Part shown: one piece after another, positions 17,636 to 28,424 of the stretch
How the letters are laid out: each line of letters starts with the position of its first letter
How positions within the stretch are numbered: position 1 is the stretch's first letter
Assembly: GCF_900104515.1 (NCBI RefSeq)
Contig: NZ_FNJL01000003.1
Span: 1-64,000, forward strand
Origin: Paracidovorax cattleyae
GTDB lineage: Bacteria > Pseudomonadota > Gammaproteobacteria > Burkholderiales > Burkholderiaceae_C
Direction of reading: 5' to 3'
Length of the DNA: 64,000 nt
Notes under the pieces: generated by a model
Seen by the model: the letters and a program-made list of their open reading frames with translations, nothing else
Told to the model about the DNA's origin: nothing
Database searches by the model: none
Program-made: the position numbers and the translations under genes

Positions 17636-18390
17636 CAGTTACGCATCCCACCCCGGCCGATACCGGCCTCGCCCCTTTGCCCACGCCCGCCGGCAACGGA
17701 TCTCCGCCTGCGGACGTTGCCTTTCCCAAGGCAATCAAAAGCTATGTCCGCCGCGCCGGGCGCACCACCACCGGGCAGGCCAAGGCCCTGGAAACCTTCG
17801 GCTCGCAGTTCGTCCTCGACTACGCTCCCGAGCCGCTCGACGCGCAGGCCGCCTTCGGCCGCTCCGCTCCGCTCATCCTGGAGATCGGCTTCGGCATGGG
17901 CGAGGCCACGGCCCACATCGCCGGCGTGCGGCCACAGGACAATTTCCTGTGCTGCGAGGTGCACGAGCCCGGCGTGGGCGCACTGCTCAAGCGCATCGGC
18001 GAGCAGGGTCTGACCAACATCCGCATCCTCCAGCACGATGCCGTGGAGGTGATCGACCACATGCTGCCGGAAGGCGCCCTCGACGGCGTGCACATCTTCT
18101 TCCCCGATCCCTGGCACAAGAAGCGCCACAACAAGCGGCGCCTGGTCCAGCCGCTGCTGGTGGCCAAGCTCGCCCGGCGGCTGCGCCCCGGGGGCTACCT
18201 GCACTGCGCGACCGACTGGCAGCCTTATGCGGAACAGATGCTGGAGGTGCTTTCCACCGAGCCGCTGCTGGCCAATACCGCCGACGGCTATGCACCACAG
18301 CCCGACTACCGCCCGCTCACCAAGTTCGAGAACCGGGGCCTGCGTCTGGGCCACGGCGTATGGGATATCCTCTTTCGGCGCGTGGCCTGA
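17632..18390 (+). CDS. trmB: tRNA (guanine-N7-)-methyltransferase
   Basis: 252 residues from GTG 17632, which overlaps the gluQ stop (GTGA); ATG 17605 in frame would add 9. Motifs: [11 protein letters not shown] (SAM binding), [14 protein letters not shown] (TrmB signature), [11 protein letters not shown]. Makes m7G46 in tRNA variable loops. The first 35 residues are a low-complexity Pro/Ala/Thr extension. Follows another tRNA-modifying enzyme gene, forming a small tRNA-modification unit. Confidence 0.93.
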   Translation: MTVTHPTPADTGLAPLPTPAGNGSPPADVAFPKAIKSYVRRAGRTTTGQAKALETFGSQFVLDYAPEPLDAQAAFGRSAPLILEIGFGMGEATAHIAGVRPQDNFLCCEVHEPGVGALLKRIGEQGLTNIRILQHDAVEVIDHMLPEGALDGVHIFFPDPWHKKRHNKRRLVQPLLVAKLARRLRPGGYLHCATDWQPYAEQMLEVLSTEPLLANTADGYAPQPDYRPLTKFENRGLRLGHGVWDILFRRVA

Positions 18391-18434
18391 CCGGCAGCGT
18401 GCCACGCCTTCCCGCAACGCCCAGCACCGCACCC

Positions 18435-19481
18435 ATGAAGCCCATCCTCGACAACCTGGTCGAAATGACCGGCCATCGCGATCACCTGCGGCTGGAAGTG
18501 TCGGTGCTGTCCACCCTGCACAAGCTTCCGTCCATCAAGGCGGTGCGCGCGCTGGAGATCTTCCAGTCGGGCGGCGAGGCCTACGTTCGGCCGCGCACCT
18601 GGCACAAGGACGGACAGATGGTCACCACCGAATGGGAAGCCCCGGTCGATCCGCGGCGCGAACCCCTGTCGGCGTTCCCGGCACTGCACGAATGCATCGC
18701 GCAGCGCAGGCCGCACGTGCTGCAATCCGTGCGGCGCGGCGAACACATGCTGTGGCTGCCCGTGTGGCTGCACGAGACGGTGCATGCCTGCATCGAGGTC
18801 ACGCAGTCGCGGCCCTTCTCGGCCCACAAGCTCGACGTGATCCAGAGCGTCTTCTTCGTCTACCAGAACTACCAGAGCCTGCTGGACTACAGCGAGCGCG
18901 ACGCGCTGACCGGACTCTTCAACCGCAAGACCTTCGACGAGCAGTTCGCACGGCGCGCCGGCGTGCCCAACGGCGCGCCGGTCGAGGCGGATGCCGATAC
19001 GGGCGAGGCTGCGTCCCCGCCACGCGGCGAGGTGCTGCAGCACTGGCTGGCGGTGGTGGACATCGACCATTTCAAGCAGGTGAACGACCGGTTCGGGCAT
19101 CTTTATGGCGACGAGGTGCTGATCCTCATCGCCAACATCCTGCGCAACTCCTTCCGCGGGCACGACCGCATCTTCCGCTTCGGCGGGGAGGAGTTCGTGG
19201 TCCTGCTGCGCTCGACGACGCTCGCCACCGCCCACAAGGCCTTCAACCGGTTCCGCAACGCCGTGCAGGAATACGATTTCCCGCAGGTGGGACGGGTCAC
19301 GGTGAGCCTGGGCTTCGCCAGCACGGAGCGCGGTGCGCCGGTGGAGATCCTGGGCCAGGCGGACCAGGCGCTCTACTACGCCAAGGAACACGGCCGCAAC
19401 CGCGTGTGCTACTACGACGACCTGGTGCGTGAAGGGCACCTGCAGGCCAAGGTCGCGAACGACGACGTCGAGCTCTTCTGA
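18435..19481 (+). CDS. Diguanylate cyclase with N-terminal GAF-like domain
   Basis: 348 residues. Residues 1-150 look like a small sensory domain (GAF-like by secondary-structure pattern; ligand unknown), then a GGDEF domain from YSERDALTGLFNRKTF. The active-site motif GGEEF is preceded by RGHD at the I-site, so catalysis and product inhibition should both be intact. A Gly/Ala/Asp-rich loop of about 30 residues is inserted after the first GGDEF helix. Ends at a bidirectional terminator facing alaS. Confidence 0.9.
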   Translation: MKPILDNLVEMTGHRDHLRLEVSVLSTLHKLPSIKAVRALEIFQSGGEAYVRPRTWHKDGQMVTTEWEAPVDPRREPLSAFPALHECIAQRRPHVLQSVRRGEHMLWLPVWLHETVHACIEVTQSRPFSAHKLDVIQSVFFVYQNYQSLLDYSERDALTGLFNRKTFDEQFARRAGVPNGAPVEADADTGEAASPPRGEVLQHWLAVVDIDHFKQVNDRFGHLYGDEVLILIANILRNSFRGHDRIFRFGGEEFVVLLRSTTLATAHKAFNRFRNAVQEYDFPQVGRVTVSLGFASTERGAPVEILGQADQALYYAKEHGRNRVCYYDDLVREGHLQAKVANDDVELF

Positions 19482-19497
19482 CGCCCACCCCAACGAA

Positions 19498-19529
19498 TGC
19501 AAAAGGCCCGCGCAAGCGGGCCTTTTGCA
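19498..19529. terminator. Bidirectional intrinsic terminator between GGDEF gene and alaS
   Basis: Perfect inverted repeat TGCAAAAGGCCCGC / GCGGGCCTTTTGCA with a GCAA loop. The A- and T-runs lie in the arms, so it works for both converging genes. Confidence 0.93.
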
Positions 19530-19544
19530 TTGGACACGGCCCGG

Positions 19545-22175
19545 TCAGGCGCGTTCGCCCACCCAGCCGGCCACGGAGGCCAGCGCCGTGGGCAGCGCCG
19601 CGGCATCCGTGCCGCCGGCCATCGCCATGTCGGGCTTGCCGCCGCCCTTGCCGCCCACCTGCTGCGCGACGAAGTTCACCAGCTCGCCGGCCTTCACCTT
19701 CGCCATCGCATCCGGCGTGACGCCCGCCGCGATCTGCACCTTGGAACCGTCCACCGCCGCGAGCACGATGGCCGCGCTCTTGAGCTTGTCCTTGAGCTTG
19801 TCCATGGTGTCGCGCAGCGTCTTGGCGTCCGCGCCCGGCAGCGTGGCGGCCAGTACCTTCAGGCCCTTCACGTCCACCGCCTGGCCGGCCAGTTCGTCGC
19901 CCTGGCTGGACGCCAGCTTGCCCTTGAGGGCCGCCACCTCGCGCTCCAGCGCCCGGACCTGGTCGAGCGCCTGGCCGATGCGGCCCGTGATCTCCGCGGC
20001 CGGGGCGCGCAGCGCGCCCGCCGCCTTGGCGACCGTGTCCTCGAGCTGCTGCAGGTAGGCCAGCGCACCCGCGCCCGTCACGGCCTCGATGCGGCGCACG
20101 CCCGCGGCCACGCCGCTCTCGCCCACCACCTTGAACAGGCCGATGTCACCCGTGCGGGCGACGTGCGTGCCGCCGCACAGCTCGCGGCTGGTGCCGATGT
20201 CCAGCACGCGCACGGTCTCGCCGTACTTCTCGCCGAACAGCATCATCGCGCCGGTCTTCTGGGCGGATTCGATGTCCATCACGCGCGCACCGGTCGGCGT
20301 GTTGGCGAGGATTTCCTCGTTCACGCGGCGCTCGATCTCGCGGATCTGCGCGTCCGTGACCGGCGCGTTGTGCGCGAAGTCGAAGCGCGTGCGCTCGGCA
20401 TTCACCAGCGAACCCTTCTGCTGCACGTGGCTGCCCAGCACTTCGCGCAGGGCCTTGTGCATGATGTGCGTGACCGAATGGTTGCGCATGGTCGCGGCGC
20501 GCAGCGCGGCATCGACCTCGGCCTGCACGGCATCGCCCACGCGCAGCGCGCCGGACTCCAGGCGGCCGTGGTGGCCATAGACATCGGCACGGATTTTGAG
20601 CGTGTCGTCCACGGCGAAGCGCGCGCCACCGGCGTGGATCACGCCCTGGTCACCCACCTGGCCGCCGCTTTCGGCATAAAACGGGGTGTTGTCGAGCACC
20701 ACCACGCCGCTCTGGCCGGCCTCCAGCGCCTGGGCGCTCGTGCCGTCCACGTAGATCGCCACGATCTTCGCGCTTTCGGTCAGGCCGTCGTAGCCGCTGA
20801 AGCGGTTGGCCTCGCCCGCGTAGTCGAGCGCCTTGTCCATCTTGAACTTGCCGGCGGCACGGGCCTGGGCCTTCTGGCGGTCCATGGCAGCCTTGAAGCC
20901 GTCCTCGTCCACCGTCACGCCGCGTTCGCGGCAGACGTCGTTGGTCAGGTCGAGCGGGAAGCCGTAGGTGTCGTGCAGCTTGAAGGCCACGTCGCCCGGC
21001 AGCACCTTCGCACCGCCGCCCAGGGCCGCGTCGAGGATGTCCATGCCGTTGGCGAGCGTCTCGAAGAAGCGCTCCTCCTCGGCCTTGAGCACCTCGGTGA
21101 TGCGCTGCTCCTGCTCGCGCAGCTTCGGATAGGCGTCGCCCATCTGCACGACGAGGTCCTTCACGAGCTTGTGGAAGAACGGCGTCTTGCGGCCGAGCTT
21201 GTAGCCGTGGCGGATGGCGCGGCGCACGATGCGGCGCTGCACGTAGCCGCGGCCTTCGTTGCTCGGGATCACGCCGTCGCTCACCAGGAAGGCGGTGGCG
21301 CGGATGTGGTCGGCGATCACCTTGAGCGAGGGGTTGGCGAGGTCCGTGATGCCGGTCTCGCGCGCGGCGGCCTGGATCAGCGCGGCGAACAGGTCGATCT
21401 CGTAGTTGCTGTGCACGTGCTGCAGGATGGCCGCCAGGCGCTCCAGGCCCATGCCGGTATCGACGCAGGGCGCGGGCAGCGGCGTGACGGAGCCGTCTTC
21501 CGCCATGTCGAACTGCATGAACACGTTGTTCCAGATCTCGATGAAGCGGTCGCCGTCCTCATCGGGGCCGCCCGGGGGGCCGCCGGGAATGTGCGGGCCG
21601 TGGTCGTAGAAGATCTCGGAGCACGGGCCGCAGGGGCCGGTGTCGGCCATCATCCAGAAGTTGTCGGACTTGTAGCGGCCGCCCTTGTTGTCGCCGATGC
21701 GGATCACGCGCTCGGGCGGCAGGCCGATCTCCTTCGTCCAGATGTCGTAGGCCTCGTCATCCTCGGCATACACGGTGGCGAGCAGGCGTTCCTTCGGCAG
21801 GCCATAGACCTCGGTGAGCAGCTCCCAGGCCCACTTCAGCGACTCGCGCTTGAAGTAGTCGCCGAAGGACCAGTTGCCCAGCATCTCGAAGAAGGTATGG
21901 TGGCGCGCGGTGTAGCCCACGTTCTCCAGGTCGTTGTGCTTGCCGCCGGCGCGCAGGCAGGCCTGCACCGAGGTGGCCCGCACGTAGGGGCGCCTGTCGG
22001 TGCCCAGGAACACGTCCTTGAACTGCACCATGCCGGAGTTGGTGAACATCAGCGTGGGGTCGTTGCCCGGCACCAGCGGGCTGGACGGCACCACGGTGTG
22101 GCCCTTGGAGGCGAAGAAGTCCAGAAAACTCTTGCGGATGTCGGCTACGGACGACGGCGGGGTCGGTTTCGTCAT
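19545..22175 (-). CDS. alaS: Alanyl-tRNA synthetase
   Basis: 876 residues, the E. coli length. The class II catalytic domain starts with motifs such as [17 protein letters not shown] and [18 protein letters not shown]; the editing domain carries HSVTH and the CGGTHV zinc/editing motif; the C-Ala domain ends with [15 protein letters not shown]. Charges tRNA(Ala) and clears Ser/Gly mischarging. ATG 22175 lacks a clear Shine-Dalgarno; TAGAAT about 75 bases upstream is a likely -10. Confidence 0.97.
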   Translation of the reverse strand: MTKPTPPSSVADIRKSFLDFFASKGHTVVPSSPLVPGNDPTLMFTNSGMVQFKDVFLGTDRRPYVRATSVQACLRAGGKHNDLENVGYTARHHTFFEMLGNWSFGDYFKRESLKWAWELLTEVYGLPKERLLATVYAEDDEAYDIWTKEIGLPPERVIRIGDNKGGRYKSDNFWMMADTGPCGPCSEIFYDHGPHIPGGPPGGPDEDGDRFIEIWNNVFMQFDMAEDGSVTPLPAPCVDTGMGLERLAAILQHVHSNYEIDLFAALIQAAARETGITDLANPSLKVIADHIRATAFLVSDGVIPSNEGRGYVQRRIVRRAIRHGYKLGRKTPFFHKLVKDLVVQMGDAYPKLREQEQRITEVLKAEEERFFETLANGMDILDAALGGGAKVLPGDVAFKLHDTYGFPLDLTNDVCRERGVTVDEDGFKAAMDRQKAQARAAGKFKMDKALDYAGEANRFSGYDGLTESAKIVAIYVDGTSAQALEAGQSGVVVLDNTPFYAESGGQVGDQGVIHAGGARFAVDDTLKIRADVYGHHGRLESGALRVGDAVQAEVDAALRAATMRNHSVTHIMHKALREVLGSHVQQKGSLVNAERTRFDFAHNAPVTDAQIREIERRVNEEILANTPTGARVMDIESAQKTGAMMLFGEKYGETVRVLDIGTSRELCGGTHVARTGDIGLFKVVGESGVAAGVRRIEAVTGAGALAYLQQLEDTVAKAAGALRAPAAEITGRIGQALDQVRALEREVAALKGKLASSQGDELAGQAVDVKGLKVLAATLPGADAKTLRDTMDKLKDKLKSAAIVLAAVDGSKVQIAAGVTPDAMAKVKAGELVNFVAQQVGGKGGGKPDMAMAGGTDAAALPTALASVAGWVGERA

Positions 22176-22249
22176 GGGCGAAGGGGGCTGCGAGCCTGTA
22201 GGAGCGCTGCGCCGGGCGCAGCCGCGGTATTGTGAAGACGTAACCCGTG

Positions 22250-22255
22250 ATTCTA
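22250..22255 (-). promoter_or_regulatory. -10 element of alaS
   Basis: TAGAAT on the minus strand, about 75 bases before the alaS ATG. No clear -35 in the GC-rich upstream sequence. Confidence 0.45.
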
Positions 22256-22324
22256 TCGAGCCGCATGCCCCCTTCCGCCGGCCGCGCGGCCGCCCCCGCG
22301 CGCGGGAGGGCCGATGGAGGCCGG

Positions 22325-23470
22325 TCAGCGGCGCGGGCGCTTCTGCGGCGTGCGGTTGGTGTAGCTGGCGTTGCCCAGCCCCGTGCCCACGGTGAGCACC
22401 GCCCACCGCGCCACATCCTGGGTGAAGGGCAGCTCCGAGAGGCCCTGCACCACCGCGTCGTTGTGCAGGCAGACCTGCGTGCGGCCGCCGTTGATGGTCG
22501 GCAGGCGCTCGCAGAGATCGCGCGGCAGGTGGAAGCGGATGCTTTCCCAGTTGCCCGGCAGGTTCTGGGTGCCTCCTGCGAGCGATCCGTCCTCGCAGAC
22601 CAGGCCCGGGCAGGCCACGCCGACGAAGGGCGCCAGGCTCAGTTGCTTCCTCCTGGCATGGTCCACCAGGTCTTCCAGGATGCCGGAGATGCCTCCCACG
22701 AGTTCGTCCCGGCGCGGGGAGTCGTCGGCATGGCCCCACTTTTCGCGGCGCAGCACCTCGGCCCGGGACATGTCGGGCGCGGCATGCAGGTGCGTCTGCA
22801 CGATGCCGCAGCGCACGTTGGTTCCGCCGATGTCCACCGCCAGGATGGCGTCGTAGCTCTGCAGCAGCGCGGGCGGCGCCAGGTGCACCCAGCCGATCAG
22901 ACCGCCCTCGTCCGCATGGTGGTGCAGCAGGCGCAGCTCCACCGGATCCTTTTTTTTCCGCTTCAGTTCATCGGCGACCAGTCCGGCCGCATGGGCGATG
23001 GCGCGCTCGCCCACCTCGCTCTGGTGGAAGCCCCCGCCCACGATCACGCGCTCCACGCCCTTCCAGGTCCTGTGCTGCAGGAAGCGCAGCACCACGTGCG
23101 CGAACTGCTGCGCATAGTCTTGCGAAGCGGCCTCGATGGCCCGCGCCGCCACGCCGTCCTTGGCGAGCATCTCGTCGAGGCGCTGCTTGCTGATCTCGCG
23201 CGTGGGCTTGTCGCCCAGCGGGTCCTTGCCGGCCATTTCCGCATACACCATGCGCCAGGCGTCCAGCATGTGCCGGAACGCCGTGCGGCTGGCGTTGTCG
23301 CCTGCGAAGCCGTCGCCGTCGCGCAGCTCGAGGCTGTAGTCGTCGATGGTGACGGACGCCAGCTCCATTTCGCCGTGGGGGCCGGCCGCGCACAGCGCCA
23401 GCCGGGCCTTCTCTTCGCGCTCGGCGGCAGCGGCGGACGCCGGAGCTTCTTCCTTCTCTTTGGATGCCAT
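22325..23470 (-). CDS. ROK-family sugar kinase-like protein with circularly permuted motif order
   Basis: 381 residues. The C-terminal half has the first-half motifs of ROK/glucokinases: [13 protein letters not shown] (phosphate-1, 212-224), VGVACPG (283-289), LPGNW (304-308), HNDA (336-339) and LTVGTGLG (phosphate-2, 359-366), then ends. The N-terminal half has what is normally last: [19 protein letters not shown] (adenosine region, from 139) and [12 protein letters not shown] (187-198). ROK proteins normally run in the opposite order. The CxCGxxGCxE zinc motif is absent. It is probably an ATP-dependent sugar or N-acyl-sugar kinase, but the substrate is unknown. Start ATG 23470. Confidence 0.8.
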   Translation of the reverse strand: MASKEKEEAPASAAAAEREEKARLALCAAGPHGEMELASVTIDDYSLELRDGDGFAGDNASRTAFRHMLDAWRMVYAEMAGKDPLGDKPTREISKQRLDEMLAKDGVAARAIEAASQDYAQQFAHVVLRFLQHRTWKGVERVIVGGGFHQSEVGERAIAHAAGLVADELKRKKKDPVELRLLHHHADEGGLIGWVHLAPPALLQSYDAILAVDIGGTNVRCGIVQTHLHAAPDMSRAEVLRREKWGHADDSPRRDELVGGISGILEDLVDHARRKQLSLAPFVGVACPGLVCEDGSLAGGTQNLPGNWESIRFHLPRDLCERLPTINGGRTQVCLHNDAVVQGLSELPFTQDVARWAVLTVGTGLGNASYTNRTPQKRPRR

Positions 23471-23592
23471 GGTCGTGTTCGTAGGGAGGAAACGGCCCCA
23501 CTGCGGGGGTCCCGGCTCCCATGGTGCCTTGCCGGGCCGGCCGGGCGCGTCAGCCAACGCCGCCAAACCGTGCCGCGGGTCGCGGGCGGCGG

Positions 23593-24636
23593 TCAGCGGC
23601 CCAGCAGGACCGGGCGGGCCGCCTCCGACGGGAACACGCACGCCACGTCGTGCGCGCAGCCGGGCACCACGACCACCTCGCGCCGCCGTCCGGGCGCCAG
23701 CAGCGTCCGGTCGTACTCTGCGTAGGCCAGGCCGCGCTGCAGGCGGTATGGCCCCTGGGCCATGGCCGCGCACGACTTGTCGAGGATGCCGTAGTACGTG
23801 CCCCTGGCGTCGCTGCTGTCCAGGGCGCCCTCGAGGTAGCCGACGTCGGCGGCCGCGTATCGCTCGCGCGCCTGTGCGGCACCGCGCCCCAGACTGGCGG
23901 GCAGGCCGTCGGTGCCGTATTTCCAGTGGTTCACGCCCGGGCAGGCACCATCGGCGGGCGGATGGGGGCGCCAGGCGTCGAAGTACAGCCAGGTGCCGGG
24001 GTCGGCCACCACATAGCGCAGCGCGACGGCGGAAGAGGACCCGCCGGCCGGCGCCGGGTTCGCGAAACCGATGTAGTGCTGCACCATCTGCGCGCCCGCG
24101 GAGAAGCCCGCGACGGTGACGGTGCGCAGGCCGGGCCAGCGCCGCACCAGTTCGGCCACCAGCGCGTCCATCGCCGCGAACGAGGTGATGCGCGCCCCGT
24201 TGGCCGACGACCCTCCCTCGATCCATGAGCTGCAGGTCCACAGCAGGTCGCCGTCCTGCGCGGCGGGAAGGCCCGGGGAACTGCACCGGGAGGCCCGGTC
24301 CGCCGCGACCTGGAACACCGGCGCAACCACCAGGGTGTCCGCCAGCGTGGCGGCCGGGGCACCGGCATTGCGCACGGCCTGCAGCGCGGCGCCGAAGGTC
24401 TTGCCGGCATCGCGCGGGTGGCCATGCAGGGCGACGAGCGCCTGCGTCGGCGCCGTGCCCTCTGCGGGCGCCAGCGACGCGTAGTAGTTCAGTGCGCCCC
24501 CGGCCCCGGGTGGCTCGAAGCGCTGGTAGCAGGCGGGGCCGGCCGCCACGGTGCAATCGGAAGGCTGCGCGGCGGCATGTGCCGCCCACACAGCCAGGCA
24601 TGCCGCCACGAGACAGGGCCATGTTCCAGTTCTCAT
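23593..24636 (-). CDS. Secreted alpha/beta hydrolase
   Basis: 347 residues with a Sec signal peptide (cleavage near AAHAAAQ). GFSAG is the nucleophile elbow (Ser about 180); HGHP (about 71-74) fits the oxyanion region; His in PGCAHDVACVF near the C-terminus completes a triad. Several cysteines (SDC, PACY, SRC, WTC, GACPG, KSCA, GCAH, VAC) suggest disulfides in the periplasm or outside. It resembles secreted depolymerase/esterase families but I cannot assign a substrate. GGAG precedes the ATG. Alone on its strand. Confidence 0.78.
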   Translation of the reverse strand: MRTGTWPCLVAACLAVWAAHAAAQPSDCTVAAGPACYQRFEPPGAGGALNYYASLAPAEGTAPTQALVALHGHPRDAGKTFGAALQAVRNAGAPAATLADTLVVAPVFQVAADRASRCSSPGLPAAQDGDLLWTCSSWIEGGSSANGARITSFAAMDALVAELVRRWPGLRTVTVAGFSAGAQMVQHYIGFANPAPAGGSSSAVALRYVVADPGTWLYFDAWRPHPPADGACPGVNHWKYGTDGLPASLGRGAAQARERYAAADVGYLEGALDSSDARGTYYGILDKSCAAMAQGPYRLQRGLAYAEYDRTLLAPGRRREVVVVPGCAHDVACVFPSEAARPVLLGR

Positions 24637-24726
24637 CGATGGGACTCCGTTGGGCGCGGGGACGGCGCGGCGCCTGGAGGAAAGTGTACGCGGCGCATGC
24701 GGCGCTGCCTGGGTGGGTCAACGGCC

Positions 24727-24752
24727 AAAAAAAAGCCCGCGCGATGCGGGCT
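24727..24752 (-). terminator. Intrinsic terminator with no protein gene upstream (minus strand)
   Basis: Minus-strand hairpin AGCCCGC-ATCGC-GCGGGCT followed by a run of eight T. The nearest minus-strand gene upstream ends at 25400 and a plus-strand cytochrome gene lies between, so this terminator has no protein gene to serve. It is taken as the 3' end of a small RNA. Confidence 0.85.
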
Positions 24753-24821
24753 GTGAAAGGAGACCCCCTACTGACAAACCGGAGGCCGGGGGCGGAGAGG
24801 CTCTGCCCGCGGCGCTGCGAT
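24727..24821 (-). ncRNA. Candidate trans-acting small RNA
   Basis: About 95 nt in the 370-base space between the hydrolase and cytochrome genes. The 3' end is the orphan terminator with U8, as needed for Hfq binding. Just before it lies GTCTCCTTTCAC, which is complementary to a Shine-Dalgarno sequence and would be single-stranded. A promoter-like pair (24828-24856) places the start near 24821. No open reading frame with a ribosome site is seen inside. The rest of the gap (24857-25006) shows nothing I can name. Inference only; expression is not proven. Confidence 0.55.
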
Positions 24822-24827
24822 GGATCC

Positions 24828-24856
24828 AATGTAGGGCGGCATGCCGGCAGGGCCAA
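24828..24856 (-). promoter_or_regulatory. Promoter of candidate small RNA
   Basis: Minus strand TTGGCC (24856-24851), 17-base spacer, TACATT (24833-24828). Four of six matches in each hexamer with ideal spacing; predicted start about 24821. Confidence 0.5.
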
Positions 24857-25006
24857 GCGACCAGATCGCGCTTGCTTATGCGCGGACCGAGAATGCCAGG
24901 GCGCCGGCGGGCATGCCGTGCACCGCGGCGGCAGGCCGGCGGTGGCGGCATACTCGGCGCATTGCCGTTCCCGGCCCGGCGCGCCTCCGGGCTGTCCACC
25001 GACACG

Positions 25007-25366
25007 ATGCCGCCGCCATCCACCGCCCTCCTCCACGCCGCGCGCGCCGCACGGGCCTGCGCCGGAGCCGCCCTCTGCCTGGCCACGGCGCTGCCTGCAC
25101 CCGCCCGGGCGGATGCCGGTGACCTCGTGCGCGAGCACGGCTGCATGCGCTGCCATGCCATGGTGCGCGCCTATGTGGGCCCCGGGTTCACGGAAATCGC
25201 GGAACGCTATCGCGGCGACAGGAATGCCGAAACCTACCTCTCTGGCCGGATCCGCAACGGCGGCGCGGGCGAATGGGGCCGCGCGCTCATGCCGCGGCAT
25301 CCGCGCATCGGCGAGGACGAGGCCCGGTCCCTGGCCCGCTGGATCCTCGCCCGGCGCAAGGGCTAG
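25007..25366 (+). CDS. Small periplasmic c-type cytochrome
   Basis: 119 residues. The signal peptide ends near ALPAPARA. One heme-binding motif CMRCH follows shortly after cleavage, and MPRHP provides the likely axial Met. The mature protein of about 80 residues is class I cytochrome c551/c552-like. Probable soluble electron carrier. ATG 25007 is the only start that gives a complete signal peptide; no strong ribosome site is seen. Converges with the CysB-family gene; no terminator lies in the 33-base gap. Confidence 0.82.
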   Translation: MPPPSTALLHAARAARACAGAALCLATALPAPARADAGDLVREHGCMRCHAMVRAYVGPGFTEIAERYRGDRNAETYLSGRIRNGGAGEWGRALMPRHPRIGEDEARSLARWILARRKG

Positions 25367-25399
25367 CAGCCGCCACTGCAGCTGCTGCCACCACCCGCC

Positions 25400-26329
25400 T
25401 CAGCGCTCGGTGCACAGCGCTTCGTCCACCGCTTCGCGCGTAAGGGTGGGCACGAAGGCTTCGATGAACCGGTAGGCATAGCCGCGCAGCCAGCTGCCGC
25501 GCCGCAGGCCGAGGCGGGTAAGATTGACTTCGAACAGATGGCGCGCATCGATCATGCGCAGGTGCCGGTCGCGCTCCGGGTCCAGCGCGATGGAGGCGAC
25601 GATGCCCACCCCCATGTCCAGTTCCACATAGGTCTTGATCACGTCCGCGTCCATGGCGGTGAGCACCACGTCCGGCTGCAGGCCCTCGCGCGCGAAAGCC
25701 TCGTCGATATGGGCGCGGCCGGTGTAGCCCAGCTCATAGGTCACGATCGGGAAGCGCGCGAGTTGCCGCAGGGTGGGCGGCTCGGGCAGGTCAAGCAGCG
25801 GATGCCCCGGCGGCACCACGATGCTGTGGGACCACCGGTAGCACGGCAGGGTCACCAGCTCGCCGTAGCCCGCCAGCGCCTCCGTGGCCACGCCGATGTC
25901 GGCCTCGCCCGAAAGCAGCATCTCCGCCACCTGCCGGGGCGAGCCCTGGTGCAGGTGCAGCGAGACATGCGGGAACAGCGCCCGGAAATCGCGCACCACC
26001 TGCGGCAGCGCGTAACGTGCCTGCGAGTGCGTGGCGGCGATGGACAGGCGCCCTTCGCCGCTGGCGCGGAAATCGTGCCCGGCGCGCTGCAGATTTTCCG
26101 CCTCCAGCAGCAGCCGCTCGACGATGGGCAGCAAGGTGGATCCCGGCGGTGTCAGCCCCGTGAGCCGCTTGCCTGCGCGCACGAAGATCTCCAGGCCCAG
26201 TTCCTCCTCCAGCTCGCGTATCTGCCGGCTCACGCCGGGCTGGGAGGTGTGGAGGATGCGGGCCACGTCGGTGAGGTTGAAACCCGTGCGCACGGCCTCG
26301 CGCACGGAACGCAGTTGCTGGAAATTCAT
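25400..26329 (-). CDS. CysB-family LysR regulator of sulfur/sulfonate metabolism (Cbl-like)
   Basis: 309 residues. Begins MNFQQLRSVREAVRTGFNLTDVA with TSQPGVSRQIRELEEELG, the CysB/Cbl helix-turn-helix. Blocks such as ATHSQARYALP, YELGYTGRAHIDEAF and DADVIKTYVELDMGVGI are CysB-family effector-domain signatures. These regulators respond to N-acetylserine, APS or sulfate. It is the last gene of the sbp-ssu operon, so it may regulate it; Cbl is the closer analogue by context, CysB cannot be excluded. Confidence 0.9.
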   Translation of the reverse strand: MNFQQLRSVREAVRTGFNLTDVARILHTSQPGVSRQIRELEEELGLEIFVRAGKRLTGLTPPGSTLLPIVERLLLEAENLQRAGHDFRASGEGRLSIAATHSQARYALPQVVRDFRALFPHVSLHLHQGSPRQVAEMLLSGEADIGVATEALAGYGELVTLPCYRWSHSIVVPPGHPLLDLPEPPTLRQLARFPIVTYELGYTGRAHIDEAFAREGLQPDVVLTAMDADVIKTYVELDMGVGIVASIALDPERDRHLRMIDARHLFEVNLTRLGLRRGSWLRGYAYRFIEAFVPTLTREAVDEALCTER

Positions 26330-26434
26330 GGATTCGCCGGGCTTTCCTGTTGTTATGCGGCCGATCAACGCGCGGGGGTCAGCGCGTGGGCGACAGGGGC
26401 CGGCGGCCGGGCGCCGTGCCCCCACCCGGGCACG

Positions 26435-26650
26435 TCAGAGCTTGGCGATGGAGACTTCGGTCGATTTCACCAGCGCCACCACGTCGGAGCCGACCTGCAG
26501 CCCGAGGTCGTCCACCGAGCGGGTGGTGATGACGGAGGTGACGATGCCCCAGGGCGTTTCGACATCGACTTCCGAGACGACATCGCCGCGGATGATCTCG
26601 CGGACTTTGCCCTTGAACTGGTTGCGCACGTTGATGGCCTGGATGGACAT
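26435..26650 (-). CDS. ssuF: Molybdopterin-binding-like TOBE protein, SsuF
   Basis: 71 residues, a single TOBE/Mop domain (MSIQAINVRNQFKGKVREI ... GSDVVALVKSTEVSIAKL). In pseudomonads a protein of this kind, SsuF, ends the ssu operon and is needed for sulfonate use. Position directly after ssuB supports the same role here, although such domains elsewhere bind molybdate. AGGAG precedes the ATG. Confidence 0.88.
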   Translation of the reverse strand: MSIQAINVRNQFKGKVREIIRGDVVSEVDVETPWGIVTSVITTRSVDDLGLQVGSDVVALVKSTEVSIAKL

Positions 26651-26709
26651 GGGATGGACTCCTGTGGTGGTTGGAAGGTGAAACAAAAAAGGGATGGAAA
26701 CCGGGTGGC

Positions 26710-27528
<819 letters not shown>

Positions 27529-27545
27529 GGTGCCGTCTCCTTCGT

Positions 27546-28424
27546 TCATGCCTTGGCCTGGTAGCCGGGATGCCACCGCAGCCACCAGTGCTCCAGGCCG
27601 CGCGCGAACACGTCCGCCAGCTTGCCCAGCAGCGCGTAGAGCAGGATCCCCACGAGCACTACGTCGGTCTGCAGGAACTCGCGCGCGTTCATCGTGAGGT
27701 AGCCGATGCCGGCCTGCGCGGAGATGGTTTCCGCCACGATCAGGATCACCCACATGAGCCCCAGCGAGAAGCGCAGGCCCACGAGGATGGAGGACATCGC
27801 GCCGGGCAGGATCACCTCGCGGTAGAGCTGCCAGCGCGAGAGCCCGTAGGTGCGGCCCATCTCGATCAGGCCCGGATCGACGTTGCGGATGCCATGGAAG
27901 GTGTTGAGGTAGATCGGAAAGAACACCGAGACCGCGATCAGGAACACCTTGGCCGATTCGTCGATGCCGAACCACAGGATCACCAGCGGGATGAGCGCCA
28001 GCGCGGGGATGTTGCGCACCATCTGCACGGTGGAGTCGAGCAGCGTCTCCGCCCAGCGCAGTGAGCCGGTCAGCAGCCCGAGCAGCAGGCCCAGGCCGCC
28101 GCCGATCGCCAGCCCCGCCAGCGCGCGGCCCGCGCTCACCTTCACGTGGGTCCACAGCTCGCCGGATTCGCCGAGCTGCCAGGCGGCCTTGAGCACGTCG
28201 GACGGCGCCGGCAGCACCCGGCTGGACAGCCATCCCTGGGCCGAGGCCACCTGCCAGGCCGCGATCAGCGCCACCGGCACCAGCCACGGCAGCAGGCGCT
28301 GCCCCACGGCGGCAGCCCACTGCCGCACGGGCGCGGGCAGGCCCGTGCCGGGCTCCTCGGGGGTGTCGGTGGCGGCAGACACCTGCAGCTCGCGCACCGC
28401 GGGGGAGATGGCGGGGCCCGTCAT
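27546..28424 (-). CDS. ssuC: Aliphatic sulfonate ABC transporter permease
   Basis: 292 residues, about six membrane helices, with the EAA loop in [21 protein letters not shown]. Family is the TauC/SsuC/NrtB permeases. A 45-residue N-terminal extension precedes the first helix, somewhat longer than in E. coli (263 residues total). Its start overlaps the stop of the VOC gene by 4 bases, so the two are translationally coupled. Confidence 0.92.
   Translation of the reverse strand: MTGPAISPAVRELQVSAATDTPEEPGTGLPAPVRQWAAAVGQRLLPWLVPVALIAAWQVASAQGWLSSRVLPAPSDVLKAAWQLGESGELWTHVKVSAGRALAGLAIGGGLGLLLGLLTGSLRWAETLLDSTVQMVRNIPALALIPLVILWFGIDESAKVFLIAVSVFFPIYLNTFHGIRNVDPGLIEMGRTYGLSRWQLYREVILPGAMSSILVGLRFSLGLMWVILIVAETISAQAGIGYLTMNAREFLQTDVVLVGILLYALLGKLADVFARGLEHWWLRWHPGYQAKA

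Noticed and set aside
19497..22235. 912-codon open frame on the plus strand
   Set aside because: It lies antisense to alaS, which has full family motifs. Long antisense frames are expected at this GC content and the translation is low-complexity His/Val/Ala/Arg.
24727..24752. Terminator for the hydrolase gene at 23593-24636
   Set aside because: The hairpin lies upstream of that gene; its T-run is oriented on the minus strand before the hydrolase start, so it cannot end its transcript.
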